Source of the DNA: Mesorhabditis belari
Lineage: Eukaryota; Nematoda; Chromadorea; Rhabditida; Rhabditidae
Length of the DNA stretch: 64,000 bases
Reading direction: 5' to 3'
Assembly (NCBI GenBank): GCA_958450365.1
Contig: CAUEEP010000727.1
Location: 1,679,501 to 1,743,500 of the forward strand
The position numbers and the translations under genes were made by a program. Positions within the stretch are counted from its first letter, which is position 1. Each line of letters begins with the position of its first letter. Positions 21,330-32,251 of this stretch are shown one piece after another. Under the pieces are notes generated by a model. It was not told the DNA's origin, searched no databases, and worked only from the letters and a program-made list of their open reading frames with translations.

Positions 21330-24300
21330 TCATTATATCTATGATTCACTGAAAGTCTTAACAAATCAGTTTGATCCATACTTTTGCAAGAATTGTTCAT
21401 TGCTTCTTGTCTAGCATTCAGAACTTTGACTAAAATCAAAACTACTAGCTTAATGACGTTAAATGATGTTTTATGAATTACTCATACAGCAAAAATTTCG
21501 TATCAATTCGTTCGTTATTGGCTCCAATTTCTTCTCCCAGGCTTTTATGGGTTTGAGTGACATTGTCCAATTCCTTTTCAGGCAAATATTCGATCTCCTT
21601 CAAGATCTAAATCAAACTGTATCGTCAGCTAAGCAAAACCCATGCTACCACTAATTTTTCCCGAATCCAGAGGTCCATTTCCTCAGCTTGTTTTCCAAAG
21701 TTCTAAATTGAGGTCGCTATCCAAAAGAAAACATACTTGGATGATTCTCTCATCACCAATCTGGCTAATTGAGTCAATGATATTTAGAGTCAATTGCTCC
21801 CAACGTTCGTTGATTTGTGTCTGTCGACTTTCAATGGAATCCTAAATTTAATCTTTCCATTTATCACAAATAGCCAGTCAATCTACCTTTTCGACATTCT
21901 TTTTTGATAGTAAAATTTTGAGCCATATAATTGAAATTTTGAAACGAGTCCCGTTTCTTTTCTACGGACTTTTGGAGGTCTTCTTGGCACGTCAACAAAA
22001 CATCGACATCTTCACCCGAAACATCGTGAGGTACAATCATTGTTTCATGAAGATCTAACCACTCATTAAACTAAAATTAAATGTTTAGTCATAAAAAATT
22101 TGACGCCGCCTGTTCATACTCACGAAGAAGCTTTTGTGTCTCGAATGCATTTTCAAGCAGTTCGTTGCGACGACTCCATGCTTCTTGCAATCCATTAAAA
22201 GCTATGACTGCCTATAAAAGCAATAAATAACAAAGTTTAAGTCAAGTACTTTTTCGAGTTGTTCAGCAACTTCCTTCTTGGCAAGATGATCTGCGGCAAT
22301 CAGATCTCCTCCATTTCTAAAAGATTTAAGTTTTGAAGCCATTAACCTTAAACTCACTTCTCATGCTCAATCAGATCCCTTTTGCGTGCCGAAATATCGT
22401 CCCAGAGTTCTGAATGCTGATCGAGCATAGCCTTGATTCCTTCAACATCATTCGCCGTATCCGTTGAGCTTGCAACAATTGTTTCGGATTCGATACATTG
22501 GCATAAATCTTGATTCTCCGTGAGGAAGGCGTAGAGGGGAACAAGTTCTCTGATCTCACTTCGTCGCTCTTCCGGCTAAATGGAATCATAAACTTGCCTT
22601 ATTGACCAATCCATTCCACCGTTCGCAAATCTCTTTTGTCCATCATAAACCATTGGAAAGACTTCCGGAAACCGTCGGCGTAGTGCATCAGCCTTAAGCA
22701 AGAATAAAATGTTTACAAAATTACAAAATACCAAATCGATGAATCGATCAAGAAGTCGTCCCATATCTTCCATATCACTCTCGGCCATTTCATAATCTCG
22801 TTTCAACTTGGTAATCAATATATTGTCACACTCAATGATTTCTTCACTGATCAAAATCTCCTATAAAAGAATGTACACATTAGCAGACTTATTGTTAGAC
22901 CGTACCCTTTCAGAGATATGTCCATCTAATTCAGCTGCATTGTGCAACCAACTGTCCAAGGCTTTGTGTGCCGTCGCTTTCTGTTCCTTGACCGCGAATG
23001 CAGCGCCGAGAGTTTTCCATTTTGCTTTCAGGTCATCCAAAGTGTGTCGGAAGATGGCTTGCACACTGCTGTCGTTGGATATTTCATTGGCTTGAGCGGC
23101 AAGTTGTTGCATCTTTTGCTGAAAATAAAAGTGTGACTTGAATAAGAACAATTCGTTACCTCATAGGTGTTCTTGTAATCTTGTAGATCCTTTTCAAAAG
23201 AAGATAAACCAGCCAATGAGTTGTCTTCCGATTTTGTAATACAGCGATCTGAATTTAGCAATTTAGCATACTAAAACAAAATTCCTTACCTTATCGTCAA
23301 CCCATTGGATTAAAGCAACAAATTCGTGATTCAAATGATAGGCAGCATTAACATCATTAATGTGCCTAAAATGTTACAGTTACATAAAATCAAATAAGAG
23401 TCACCGCTTCCTCTGTTCAGCTTTTTTGTCAGATTTTTATAGTGCCGCATTTCTTTTGGCTTTGACTAAAACATAATTGAACAAAAGACAATAAAATACG
23501 AACCCGATCGTCTGGCTTGAGCTTCCTGAAATTTGATTTCGGCCCAATTCCAAATGATCCTTTGCTGTAAAATAACCATGATTTGATGGGGGTAGTCAAA
23601 ACAGCGCCATAATAGAAAACGTTCAAAACAGCGCCGTCAAATTTCTCAAAATCCAAAAAACTAGGCCGGTTCAAGTTTTATACCAAAAATTCCTTGCGTT
23701 CTTGGCTACATGATGGGTGAAACAGTTTTTAAAAAAGTTAATATTTCATAGATAAAAAGAGCACTCAAAATGTGTGTCGAGTGATACTCAGTTGGTTAAC
23801 TGAATATCTTTAGAGACCCATTTTGAGTACTCTTTTTATCTATGAAATATTAACTTTTTTTAAAAACTGTTTCAACCATCATGTAGCCAAGAACGCAAGG
23901 AATTTTTGGTATAAAACTTGAACCGGCCTAGTTTTTTGGATTTTGAGAAATTTGACGGCGCTGTTTTGAACGTTTTCTATTATGGCGCTGTTTTGACTAC
24001 CCCCGATTTGATCACCTTCAATGAATCATCACCTGAACTTTCCATAGATCATTCGCAACTTTTCGCGAGCCATCGTAATCGTAATTCATCGTAAATGTCC
24101 GAAAGTAGTTCCAAGTCTTAAAATTTCATTTTATTCCTTTGTATTCCTAACGCTGACCTTGGTGTTGCTGATTTGCGACAACCAAAACGTTATTGAGATC
24201 CTTCTTCAATTTGTCGTATCGTTGTGAAATTGAGGCGTAAGCATCTCGAATTTCCTTTGTTTCAATTCCCTTGGCCTTCCCTCCAATATCGTCGATCGTT

Positions 24301-25433
24301 TCCTAAAGTTCAAAAGTCAATTTAGGTGGGTTGCTTTACCTGTTGTATTATTGTGGTGTTTTCCAAAAGCTTCAGCGCTTTCAATCTGGTATTGATTGTT
24401 GATGTTTCTCCATTCGCCGCCGCCTGATCGACCGATCGTAATTGTCCTTCAGCTTGTGTCAGCCATCTAATGCATTCAATAAGAAAATCGTTCATATAAA
24501 AATACTCGTTGAATTGCTCGATCTCACGTTCCACTTGAACCGCCATCCCGACTGCTTCCAGAAATTCGGATCGCTCCTCGCTTTCGATGTTCAATTGATT
24601 CCATCTTTCTTGTGCTTTTCCGAATGACTTATGCGCATTTGTGTATCCATTGTCCCATAGCTCTTCAACTTGCTTTTTAATTTCAACGAGCCGAGAGCCG
24701 TAAGCCTAAAATCCAAGAAGTAATTTGTGAACATGATCAAACTACTGACGGTTAGCTCTTTCTTGAAAGCGTCGTGCTTCAGGCCTTCAGTCCAAATATT
24801 CTTTTTGTGAATTTGGATAGACTTTTGACGCGACGCAAAGCTATTGTTCATCCAAGTATTGATTGTCTCCAGTTCTCTAAACTCAACAAAGGCAATGTTT
24901 TATTTGAATGTGTACTTTTCGCATTGTTGAACGTCCTCGGTCGTTTTAATTTCCTTAAGTTGCTCATTAGATCCTGAAGATTTTTGAAATCCGCGTTGAT
25001 AGAGGCAATTTGTTTTTCGATAGCTTCTTTCATGTCCGGTAAACCTAAAGTTGTATGTTCGCAATTGCTTGTTAGAATTCGTTGAGTTTACTAATATACC
25101 TTGCGTAACAAGTCTCACTTTCTTCGTCAGCACAGCAATAAGTTGTTCATTGGCACCGACAAAACGTCCCAATTCAGCGCCTTGTTTTTTTGGCATTGTG
25201 CAGGGAGCTGTTGTTTACTGGAAAGAGACGCGTCAACAAATCCTAAAATCAGCGATTACTCAACCCAGAATATGCCTAATGTACCTGTAACTTTGTCACC
25301 AAACTTTGAACTTCTGCAGCGTCTCGTTCCCAAAGTCGTAAACGATGACACGATTCAAAGAACGCATTTTGTTTTTCCCAGTTCGCTCGAAGTTCATCCC
25401 GAAGCGTTTTCAAATCATCAATTTTGCCTTCAA
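21330..25433 (-). CDS. Spectrin-repeat protein, internal fragment (about 15 or more exons)
   Basis: A long series of minus-strand exons with ~40-60-nt introns encodes consecutive three-helix repeats. From the 5' side: KIDDLKTLRDELRANWEKQN, KKQGAELGRFVGANEQLIAV, AIEKQIASINADFKNLQDLM, HKSFGKAQERWNQLNIESEE, IRWLTQAEGQLRSVDQAA, KALDSWLHNAAELDGHISE, DYEMAESDMEDMGRLLDRFI, ALRRRFPEVFPMVYDG, IKAMLDQHSELWDDISARK, WLDLHETMIVPHDV and IESRQTQINERWEQL. Conserved Trp in helix A and the WL...E pattern are typical of spectrin, spectraplakin and nesprin repeats, which form elongated actin- or membrane-linked rods. No actin-binding, EF-hand or KASH domain is seen, so the subfamily cannot be named. The 5' end stops inside an exon at the left edge of duplication copy 3, and the 3' end meets the edge of copy 2, so it is probably a captured fragment of a larger gene. 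Confidence 0.7.
23588..24004. mobile_element. Fold-back MITE with 8-bp target duplication (hAT-like)
   Basis: A 417-bp near-perfect palindrome beginning GGGGGTAGTCAAAACAGCGC and ending with its complement, with arms of about 190 bp. It is flanked by an exact 8-bp direct repeat GATTTGAT (23,580-23,587 and 24,005-24,012). Eight-bp duplications are typical of hAT-group transposases. It lies in a short intron of the spectrin-repeat fragment: removing it restores an intron of about 45 nt between GTGATGATTC and TTATTTTACAG on the minus strand. Confidence 0.9.
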
Positions 25434-25640
25434 CTCTTAGCCTTACTAATACGTTCTTTTGCCTGGATTTTTGATTGCTTTCGTTGATTCAGACTTATCC
25501 TCGAAGTGAACATCATCCTCTATTATATAGATCTGATGCATAAGGTTCTTCTGTATTTTACATCATAAGCCCGAATTTGAATCGTTGATGCTTCAGGCCA
25601 ACATTTCAACTGATTCACGATTTTGATATTTTAACATTTC
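25431..25640. repeat. Left boundary of duplication copy 3
   Basis: The spectrin exon ends abruptly and the word TTCAACTCTTAGCCTTACTA begins, matching 19,846 onwards in copy 2 and 11,470 downwards in copy 1. From here the match is continuous through the gene to 27,668. Confidence 0.85.
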
Positions 25641-25647
25641 TTTTTAG

Positions 25648-26895
25648 TGCTGTCAAGATGCGTTCTCAACTCTGCTTCTTCACGGATTTCGACGTCCAGA
25701 AACTTGAGCCAACTTTCATGGAAATAGTTTATCAAACGAAAAATTTTCGTTTCGCTTTTCCAGAGAATGCAAGCCTGCGCAAATTTTCAGTGAGGGCACT
25801 TGGAAAGATACAGATCACTTTGCCAGAAGTCGTCCTGGAGGTTGTTTTGTTTTTCTGAATCTGACTTCTTTCTCGACCTTTAGCACGAACATGATGGTCA
25901 ATGCGATGAACTTCACGTGATCGATTTGTGTGCCGAGTTTGTCGACATGGGGCAATTCGCTGATTTTTTGGTGAAACTTAGAAATATTGGAGGCTATCAA
26001 CAGGTTTGTTTTGTTTTGTTGAAAGGAAGTTGTTACATTTGATTGATATAACCTGTTTCAACATTTATTGGGATTGATCCTTACTTTCGCACACATCCTC
26101 CCACTGAGCTGGATGTCTAGGCAGCTATAGTGGTTGACAAAGATTAATTAATGAGTTCTTTTTCAGTCGATTCCACTAATTTGCAATGCTTCTCTGCCGG
26201 CAAAAGAAGACGACCCATGGGAAGATGATTTCGAACGTGATGAATCTGAAATGGCTCCAAGCATGTTAGTTTTATTTCCCATTTTCATTGAACAAAAGTT
26301 CGTATTTCTTCTGTGTAGTTTGAATTTATTCGTGAATTTCTTTGCTGATCTTATATCTTTCTACTATCCTTTACCAAAACTGCCTCAATTTTAGCCATAT
26401 CATTCATGAGTGATAGAAACAGCTATCATTTCATTGAAAATCCTTGATTTTAGGCACGTAGATCTTCCGATGCTGCCGCAATTGAGCCTGTTCGACGATT
26501 ATACGTACCGGAACGTGACTCCGCAGTTTTTTGAGTTGATGGTTGCGGGAGATACGTTCCGTTTCGCTCATCCACCTGCTCATCGGCTTGAAATCCGCGC
26601 TAAAAGGTACCAATTGCCACGGATTCCGGACGACAAGGTCACGAACCTGATCATTCCGGGCGTCATGCTGCAGGTATCTAATTCTTTTTCGGATTTAGTT
26701 AGATCCATTTTACTTTCAACGATTTATTGGAATCATATATCAGCCGATTTGGATAGTTTTCAGGGAAATCACAGACGACATCAATGGCCGGACCTATTTG
26801 AGGTCGACCTCTATATGGAATTTGCAAACGGTGGTCCGAGCGGTGCTGGACCGCTTATCGCTGAACTTCGCGCTCAGGGATATGTCGTGATTTGA
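25648..26895 (+). CDS. Duplicated unrecognised gene, copy 3 (intact frame)
   Basis: A TTTTTAG acceptor at 25,647 is followed by TGCTGTCAAG-ATG (ATG 25,658). Predicted exons: 25,648-25,840 (MRSQLCFFTDFDVQKLEPTF ... LPEVVLE), 25,882-26,002 (HEHDGQCDELHVIDLCAEF, then NIGGYQQ), 26,167-26,264 (PLICNASLPAKEDDPWEDDF), 26,453-26,671 (HVDLPMLPQLSLFDDYTYR ... IPDDKVTNLIIPGVMLQ) and 26,764-26,895 (HQWPDLFEVDLYMEFANGG ... AELRAQGYVVI, stop TGA). All junctions are in phase, giving about 245 residues. No signal peptide or membrane helix. I do not recognise the protein. The first exon could also be internal, with the true start upstream of the duplication boundary and so lost. It is the only one of three copies without a frameshift. 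Confidence 0.6.
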
Positions 26896-27064
26896 GGTTT
26901 CTTCCTTCTATTTTTCATATAAATCTCTCCGAGAAAACTCCCCTAAAACCTCAGATTTTCGAAAGATTAAATCTACATAGTCTTCATACAATTCATTCAT
27001 ACAATACCTTGTTTGAATATCCAAGCATCTAATTAATCCACATCTCAAATAAAAGTTCATTGGC

Positions 27065-27668
27065 GAGGTAGTAAGGTTTTTTTAGGCCATCGTGTCAACC
27101 GTCGCTCCTTTGATGAAAAAGTACGTTGAGCCATGGTTTGATCGTTGTTGTTAATAAATTTATTGTTTTCTTGCTTGTTTACTATAATCGCACTATAAAG
27201 AAAACGGTGATTTTCTGAGATACGGGTTAAACCGTTGTAAATTCGCGAACAGCGGAATAGGGCTCCGAGACCACACTTGCAATCGGTCCGATTCTTTCCA
27301 ATCCGCTAAAGCAACTGAGGTCTCAAAAATAACTAACCTTAGGCTGGTGTCTGCCTTACTCGGTCAGCCCATTGAGGAGTGGTGAACCACCTTTTTAGGC
27401 AGGGACTCTCTTTTACCTTGGATCTGGGCCATCTGTCCAGTTCATAGCGAGAACTTGGAGTGGCGTTGGTGAGGGCACCACGGGAGGTTGTGCCCAGCCG
27501 ATCGCGTACGATGTAGCCTACTTGCTAGGTCCATGGCGGAAAGAAGGGGGTCAGCTACGGAGCGTCGCCCATCAGGCTATAGGTTGATCTGTTGTCAGAT
27601 GGTTTTTCGCTAAGACTTGCATGCCAGCACCATCCCAACCATCTCGCTTCAGAGAGTTTTTGACTTAG
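27065..27668 (+). repeat. GC-richer ~600-bp module, copy 2 of 2
   Basis: Inverted match of 9,345-9,935, directly downstream of duplicated gene copy 3. Ends at TTTTTGACTTA, where similarity to the partner stops. No conserved frame. Confidence 0.75.
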
Positions 27669-28590
27669 TCTTTTCTGCCCTTATGGTGAAATAATTCCGA
27701 TTTGAGGAGAAAATTCGGAGAGCTGCAGAGTCTACGTAGATGGAGCCAGCTATCTTCGTCTTACGGGCAACTGCTCTGTCCATCTAGCGACGTGGACATG
27801 GTGCTTTGTCTCTTCAGCAAAGACCGGACGAGTCTCAGATTCCAGAATCATTGGTTATTTCGATCATTTATTTTTAGTTGACGCTTTAGGCGCCAAGAGG
27901 ACGCAAGGTTATTTTGCGAATAATTTATACATTATGGTGGAGCCAACGCATTATCATCGTCTTTGTCTATTCTAGACCAATTCCAGAACTATTTTCAAGA
28001 TAAAGCTTGGAAAAGTCATCAACTCAATGTTTATTCCCTCGATTCAGTTCAAAAAAAAGCTGACAGGTTGATATGGGGGAAAGCGGAACGAGAGAATCGC
28101 TCCAATTAGGGACCAATTTTTTTTTTGGGAGAACATGATCGAAATGGGGATTGTCCCTTGTTCACCGATTCTCTTCACTCAACACGATCACAATTGAATT
28201 CTATCGATTGATTCACTCGAGATAAACTTTTGACTTTGACTTGTTTGCTTACATGTCTAATCATTTACCTAATTCCAAAACCTATCTCGGGTCAAAGTTC
28301 GTGAATTTTCCTTTTATCCTGGTTCTAACTTGATCTGAATAACAAGTTCTAAAGTTAAGCCATCCTTGAACATAACTGAAATCCAGATAATACTTATTAA
28401 TACAGTATTAACGATGAGCACTTTATCAATGTTGGAACTTTATCTAATGAACTCCAAACTTTCTTTTCCAAGTGAAGACACCTTTTGCCTCTATATTGGA
28501 TCACTTAGTCATTTTCATTTGCAGAAAGCTCCTCTCCCGCTTTGGGGATGGCGGGGCATGAATTGCCCCTCCGCTCAACTCGATCACTCA
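27669..28590. other. No recognised gene
   Basis: Moderately GC-rich up to about 27,990, then AT-rich. No exon series seen. A frame before 28,596 is in phase with the ET-module gene but the hydrophobic leader starting at 28,596 fits a start better. Confidence 0.45.
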
Positions 28591-28595
28591 TCTCA

Positions 28596-30160
28596 ATGAT
28601 TCGACTTTTCCTTTTCCTTTCAATTCTCCCATCCATCACCTCCACTGTCGTCTGTTATGTTTGTAATGGTCAATCGTCGACGGCCGGCCATTTTTGTTCG
28701 CTCAGCGATCTTTGCGTTGGACCTTCTTGTTTCTTCAGTGCGTATGATTTGCGAAGGCATATTGTGGCTCTGGGGTTTTTAAGTTATCCAAGCCACATAG
28801 TCCTAGGAAAGTTGGAAGACAAGGTAGATCATAGCATTGTTCTTTCACAGAATTTTTCCCTATTTTTCTGCAAAACTGACAATCAGATTTGCAGAAAAAT
28901 AAGGCAAAATAAGGCAAAATTAGGGGAAAACTGTTCCCAAAAATTTGGCGCCGAAATTCAATCGATAGCAGCTAAACAGAAAGACGGCGCTGATCTGATT
29001 TGAGTTTGTTGTCTTATTAAAATCTTACTTTAAGATACCAGGCTTTGAGTTGTTTAGATGTGAATGACAATGGAACCTGGGAAGCTGGTTGCAATCCGAC
29101 AATTGGAGAGGCAACGTCGGCAAATTTGGTGAGAAAGATAGATACTTCGCAATTCTAAACCATCTGGCCGTTCTTTGTGATCCAAAAGCGCACCTTCTGA
29201 TGCACGAAATTCATCATTTTTCTTGTTACTAGTAAAGGGAAGTATGGAGGGTGGGGCTTTGTGCACAAAGCTAAGTAAAATCAGGGCAGATCTGGGCTGG
29301 TTAGGAAAGTCAGTTACCTACAGTTTGTCAAGCAATAGATTTCGTCAAGACAAGACCAAAAACTAGTTTAAACCTGGCTTGACCCGGATAAAACGATCTG
29401 AAACAATCTTGCTTCCAGTCTTGCACTTATGCCTCCCCGGAGACGCAATGCGAGTGTGTTGGGAATTTCTGCAATAAACTCCAGACAACGCTGCCATTTC
29501 TGAAAACATTTTGGGCAACGAGTGCACCCGGGTTAGTGATAAAAATTGTTTTTTAAAATATTTTTAGGATAACCATCTCTCCTGTTTTACCAACAGACAA
29601 CGCTGTGCCTTGCTTTGAATGTGGAGAGATACAAATCAATGGAAGTGTGATGGTGTTGCCGTGTGATCGAAATCATTTATGCCAAGGAGGGTACTGTATG
29701 ACGGGTTAGTTTAGAGAAAAGAGATTTCACTAAAGATCTTCAGTCAAAGGCGAATACCCATACTCGTTGTGCGCCACGTCGTGGGACGGAAGCTCGGAGG
29801 TGATTTTGTAGGCAGCTGTCTTGTACCATTATTGTACAAGTCTTACTGTAACCTACTGTAGGTCTGGCTGTAACCAACTCATATCAATAAGTTACAGGTG
29901 CAATGCTTGAAACAGTCGGGACAACAGGAGAGATGCGTCTGCGCTGGTCAAATGTGTAATTTCCCGTATGGACCTGATCAAATACCGCCCACTGTGCCAC
30001 CCACACAAGGACCAAACACTGGTATATAACTTGTTTGATCAATTTCTAACAATTTCAAGATTGTCCTGATGGCTATCAATGGAATCCGAATCAACAAGCG
30101 GTGAATATGGGAAATAAATTGAAGGTAGGCAAAACCGGGGACGGGTTAAGCCAAAGCTGA
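28596..30160 (+). CDS. Secreted protein with two ET-module-like cysteine-rich domains
   Basis: ATG at 28,596 begins MIRLFLFLSILPSITSTVVC, a clear signal peptide. Module 1 continues CYVCNGQ ... CVGPSCFF, joins by splicing (donor about 28,738, acceptor about 29,058) to NVNDNGTWEAGC, then (acceptor about 29,401) SCTYASPETQCECVGNFCN. Module 2 is CFECGEIQINGS ... CDRNHLCQGGYC (29,568-29,704), EYPYSLCATSWDGSSE (about 29,745-29,800), then CLKQSGQQERCVCAGQMCNF (from 29,899). A Pro/Thr-rich linker and DCPDGYQWNPNQ follow. The C-x(2)-C opening and the C-x-C-x(3-4)-C-N ending resemble the nematode ET module and three-finger (Ly6-like) folds, usually extracellular. The last recognised exon ends GNKLK at a GTAGGC donor (30,124); if unspliced the frame stops at 30,158-30,160. 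Further exons may be lost beyond the tandem repeat. Splice sites were chosen by eye. Confidence 0.65.
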
Positions 30161-30560
30161 GGCCAGGACCATGGTCGGACTGAATTCCCATGTGGGAAAT
30201 AAATTGAAGGTAGGCAAAACTGGGAACGGGTTAAGCCAAAGCTAGGTCAGGCCAGGACCATGGTCGAACTGAATTCCCATGAATTCCCATGAATATGGGA
30301 AATAAATTGAAGGTAGGCAAAACCGGGGACGGGTTAAGCCAAAGCTAGGTCAGGCCAGGACCATGGTCGGACTGTTCCCATGAATCCCATGAATATGGGA
30401 AATAAATTGAAGGAGGCAAAACCGGGGACGGGTTAAGCCAAAGCTAGGTCAGGCCAGGACCATGGTCGGACTGAATTCCCATGAATTCCCATGAATATGG
30501 GAAATAAATTGAAGGTAGGCAAAATCGGGAACGGGTTAAGCTAGGTCAGGCCAGGACCAT
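30103..30560 (+). repeat. Minisatellite of ~90-100-bp units containing an exon end and splice donor
   Basis: Five head-to-tail units, each starting with AATATGGGAAATAAATTGAA followed by GGTAGGC (one has GGAGGC), then AAAACCGGGGACGGGTTAAG, AAGCTAGGTCAGGCCAGGAC and CATGGTCGGACTGAATTCCC. Unit starts are near 30,103, 30,191, 30,290, 30,389 and 30,492. The first unit is the end of the ET-module gene's exon and its donor site. Confidence 0.9.
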
Positions 30561-30564
30561 GGCC

Positions 30565-31995
30565 GGACTAAATTCTATGGCATATTAGGCCAGATCAGGA
30601 CTTGGTTCAGATCAAGATTATTGTTCTAATCGTGGTTCTGAGCATGATCTTGTCATTGTCCTAATCTAAATGTCACATTCTTTTACCATTTTACTTTTAT
30701 TTCTTTTCCCATTCACATTTCTATATCTGCATGCTTTTTTAGTAAACCCTAAACATATTTAGATTCAAAATACTTTGAAAAAAAAACTTTCTAACAAAAG
30801 TGATAGGGTAAAACTATAAGTTTGAAGCTAAAAATTGAACTTTCCTAAAGGCTAAATTGGTGAAATGGAAATGAAAAGGCTAAAGAAGAAATTTTTTTTG
30901 GTGAAACCGAGATTAGCTTATTCTTTCTCTGGCTTTTTAAAGAAGTAAAGCCAGCAGCTATGCCAGTCTTCGATTAAATTGCCTTTTGAGTAGCTGTTGA
31001 ATCTTAAAAACCTCTTCCATTTCCAGGATATCATCATGAACGGTTTTGGGGGAAACTCGCAAGCTTTGCAGAATTTCCAAAACGGAATCAACACTCATAT
31101 TTGTGGATATTCGAAGAAATGATTCTTTTTTTTTATTATTTAAAAATAAATGTTTCCTTTTGTTTATATGGGGGAAATTTTGACGTCTTTGCAAGTGGGA
31201 AAGTTGAAGAATAGACGATTGAAGTGAAGAAGTTATTGTGGTGATTTCATGCTTTTTTATCCATGAATATCAATTTATTTGAAAATTTATTGATTTTTTT
31301 CGTTTGATGTAGTTTTAACATCTTCGACGATTCGACGGTACACATTTGGGCGTACATTCGCGTAGTTGTTAGTTATTTTAATGATAATTTGATGAAAATT
31401 CAAAAGATAAACTAAACTAGCGTATGCTCTCTAATAGTAGTGCCGAGCCGAGCCGAGTTGATGACTATTTTACGGTTTTCAAGTTTTCCCAGAAGCTCAA
31501 CACTCTAATCCCCCACAAGATCTCATCGTGAGCTACATTTTCCGACCCCACATCGATAGGTTCTGATAAGCGCTTTTCGAGATTTCGAGGAATTTAGGCG
31601 AAGCTTTGGGTGGACTACTATTAGAGAAAATACGGTAACTTGTATTTAACTCAAGATTTAACTCAAGAAAATCTTTCTCAAGATTTCTATATAAAAAAAA
31701 ACGTTTATTCAAAAGAAATTCGACTAGAATTCATTTAGCTAAACAAAAAAAAGGAAAGAAAACGAAAAAAATGCAGACTTTGGAGTAAATTTTGGCTATA
31801 GCACGAGTTGACTGAGTGAAGAATTCGCGGAGAATGACACAAAAAATGGATAAATATCCCTAAAACAACAAATGAAATAGATAAAAGAAAGACAGATTAA
31901 GCAATGGAATGTACAGGAAATGGGGAAATTTGAGAATTGGATACGGTTTGGGAATAAATAGTGAGCAAATGTTGAAAAAGATGAAAGAGGGTGAA
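30565..31995. other. No recognised gene
   Basis: AT-rich. A minus-strand frame at 30,958-31,194 is low in complexity and lacks splice support. GCCGAGCCGAGCCGAG occurs at about 31,442-31,457. Confidence 0.45.
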
Positions 31996-31996
31996 C

Positions 31997-32121
31997 TTTG
32001 ACGTTTGAATTTGCATAATTTTGAAAACTTTTAACTTTAAGATTCCTAGTGCGTGCCAGATTGGAGGAATCCGAAAAAATAACCTTGATATATGCTAGAG
32101 TCGAGGAGAAACGAGGGAGAA
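31997..32121. repeat. Direct repeat, copy 1
   Basis: About 125 bp, from CTTTGACGTTTGAATTTGCA to GAGGAGAAACGAG, repeated with about 90 percent identity by eye at 32,441-32,566. The two copies bracket the last exon of the SPSB3-like gene. Confidence 0.85.
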
Positions 32122-32251
32122 ACCAATTCGAGCAAATATATCTTCATAGGCTCGACCCTCGTTAGTTCTGTTCCCAGCATTCCTCTATCTGGCACGCAGG
32201 TTAGATGTTTCATTTTTTAAAATAACGAATTCTCTTAATCTAAAATGTTCA

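Noticed and set aside
23429..23674. Minus-strand frame across the MITE left arm
   Set aside because: It joins a spectrin exon to intron and transposon sequence.
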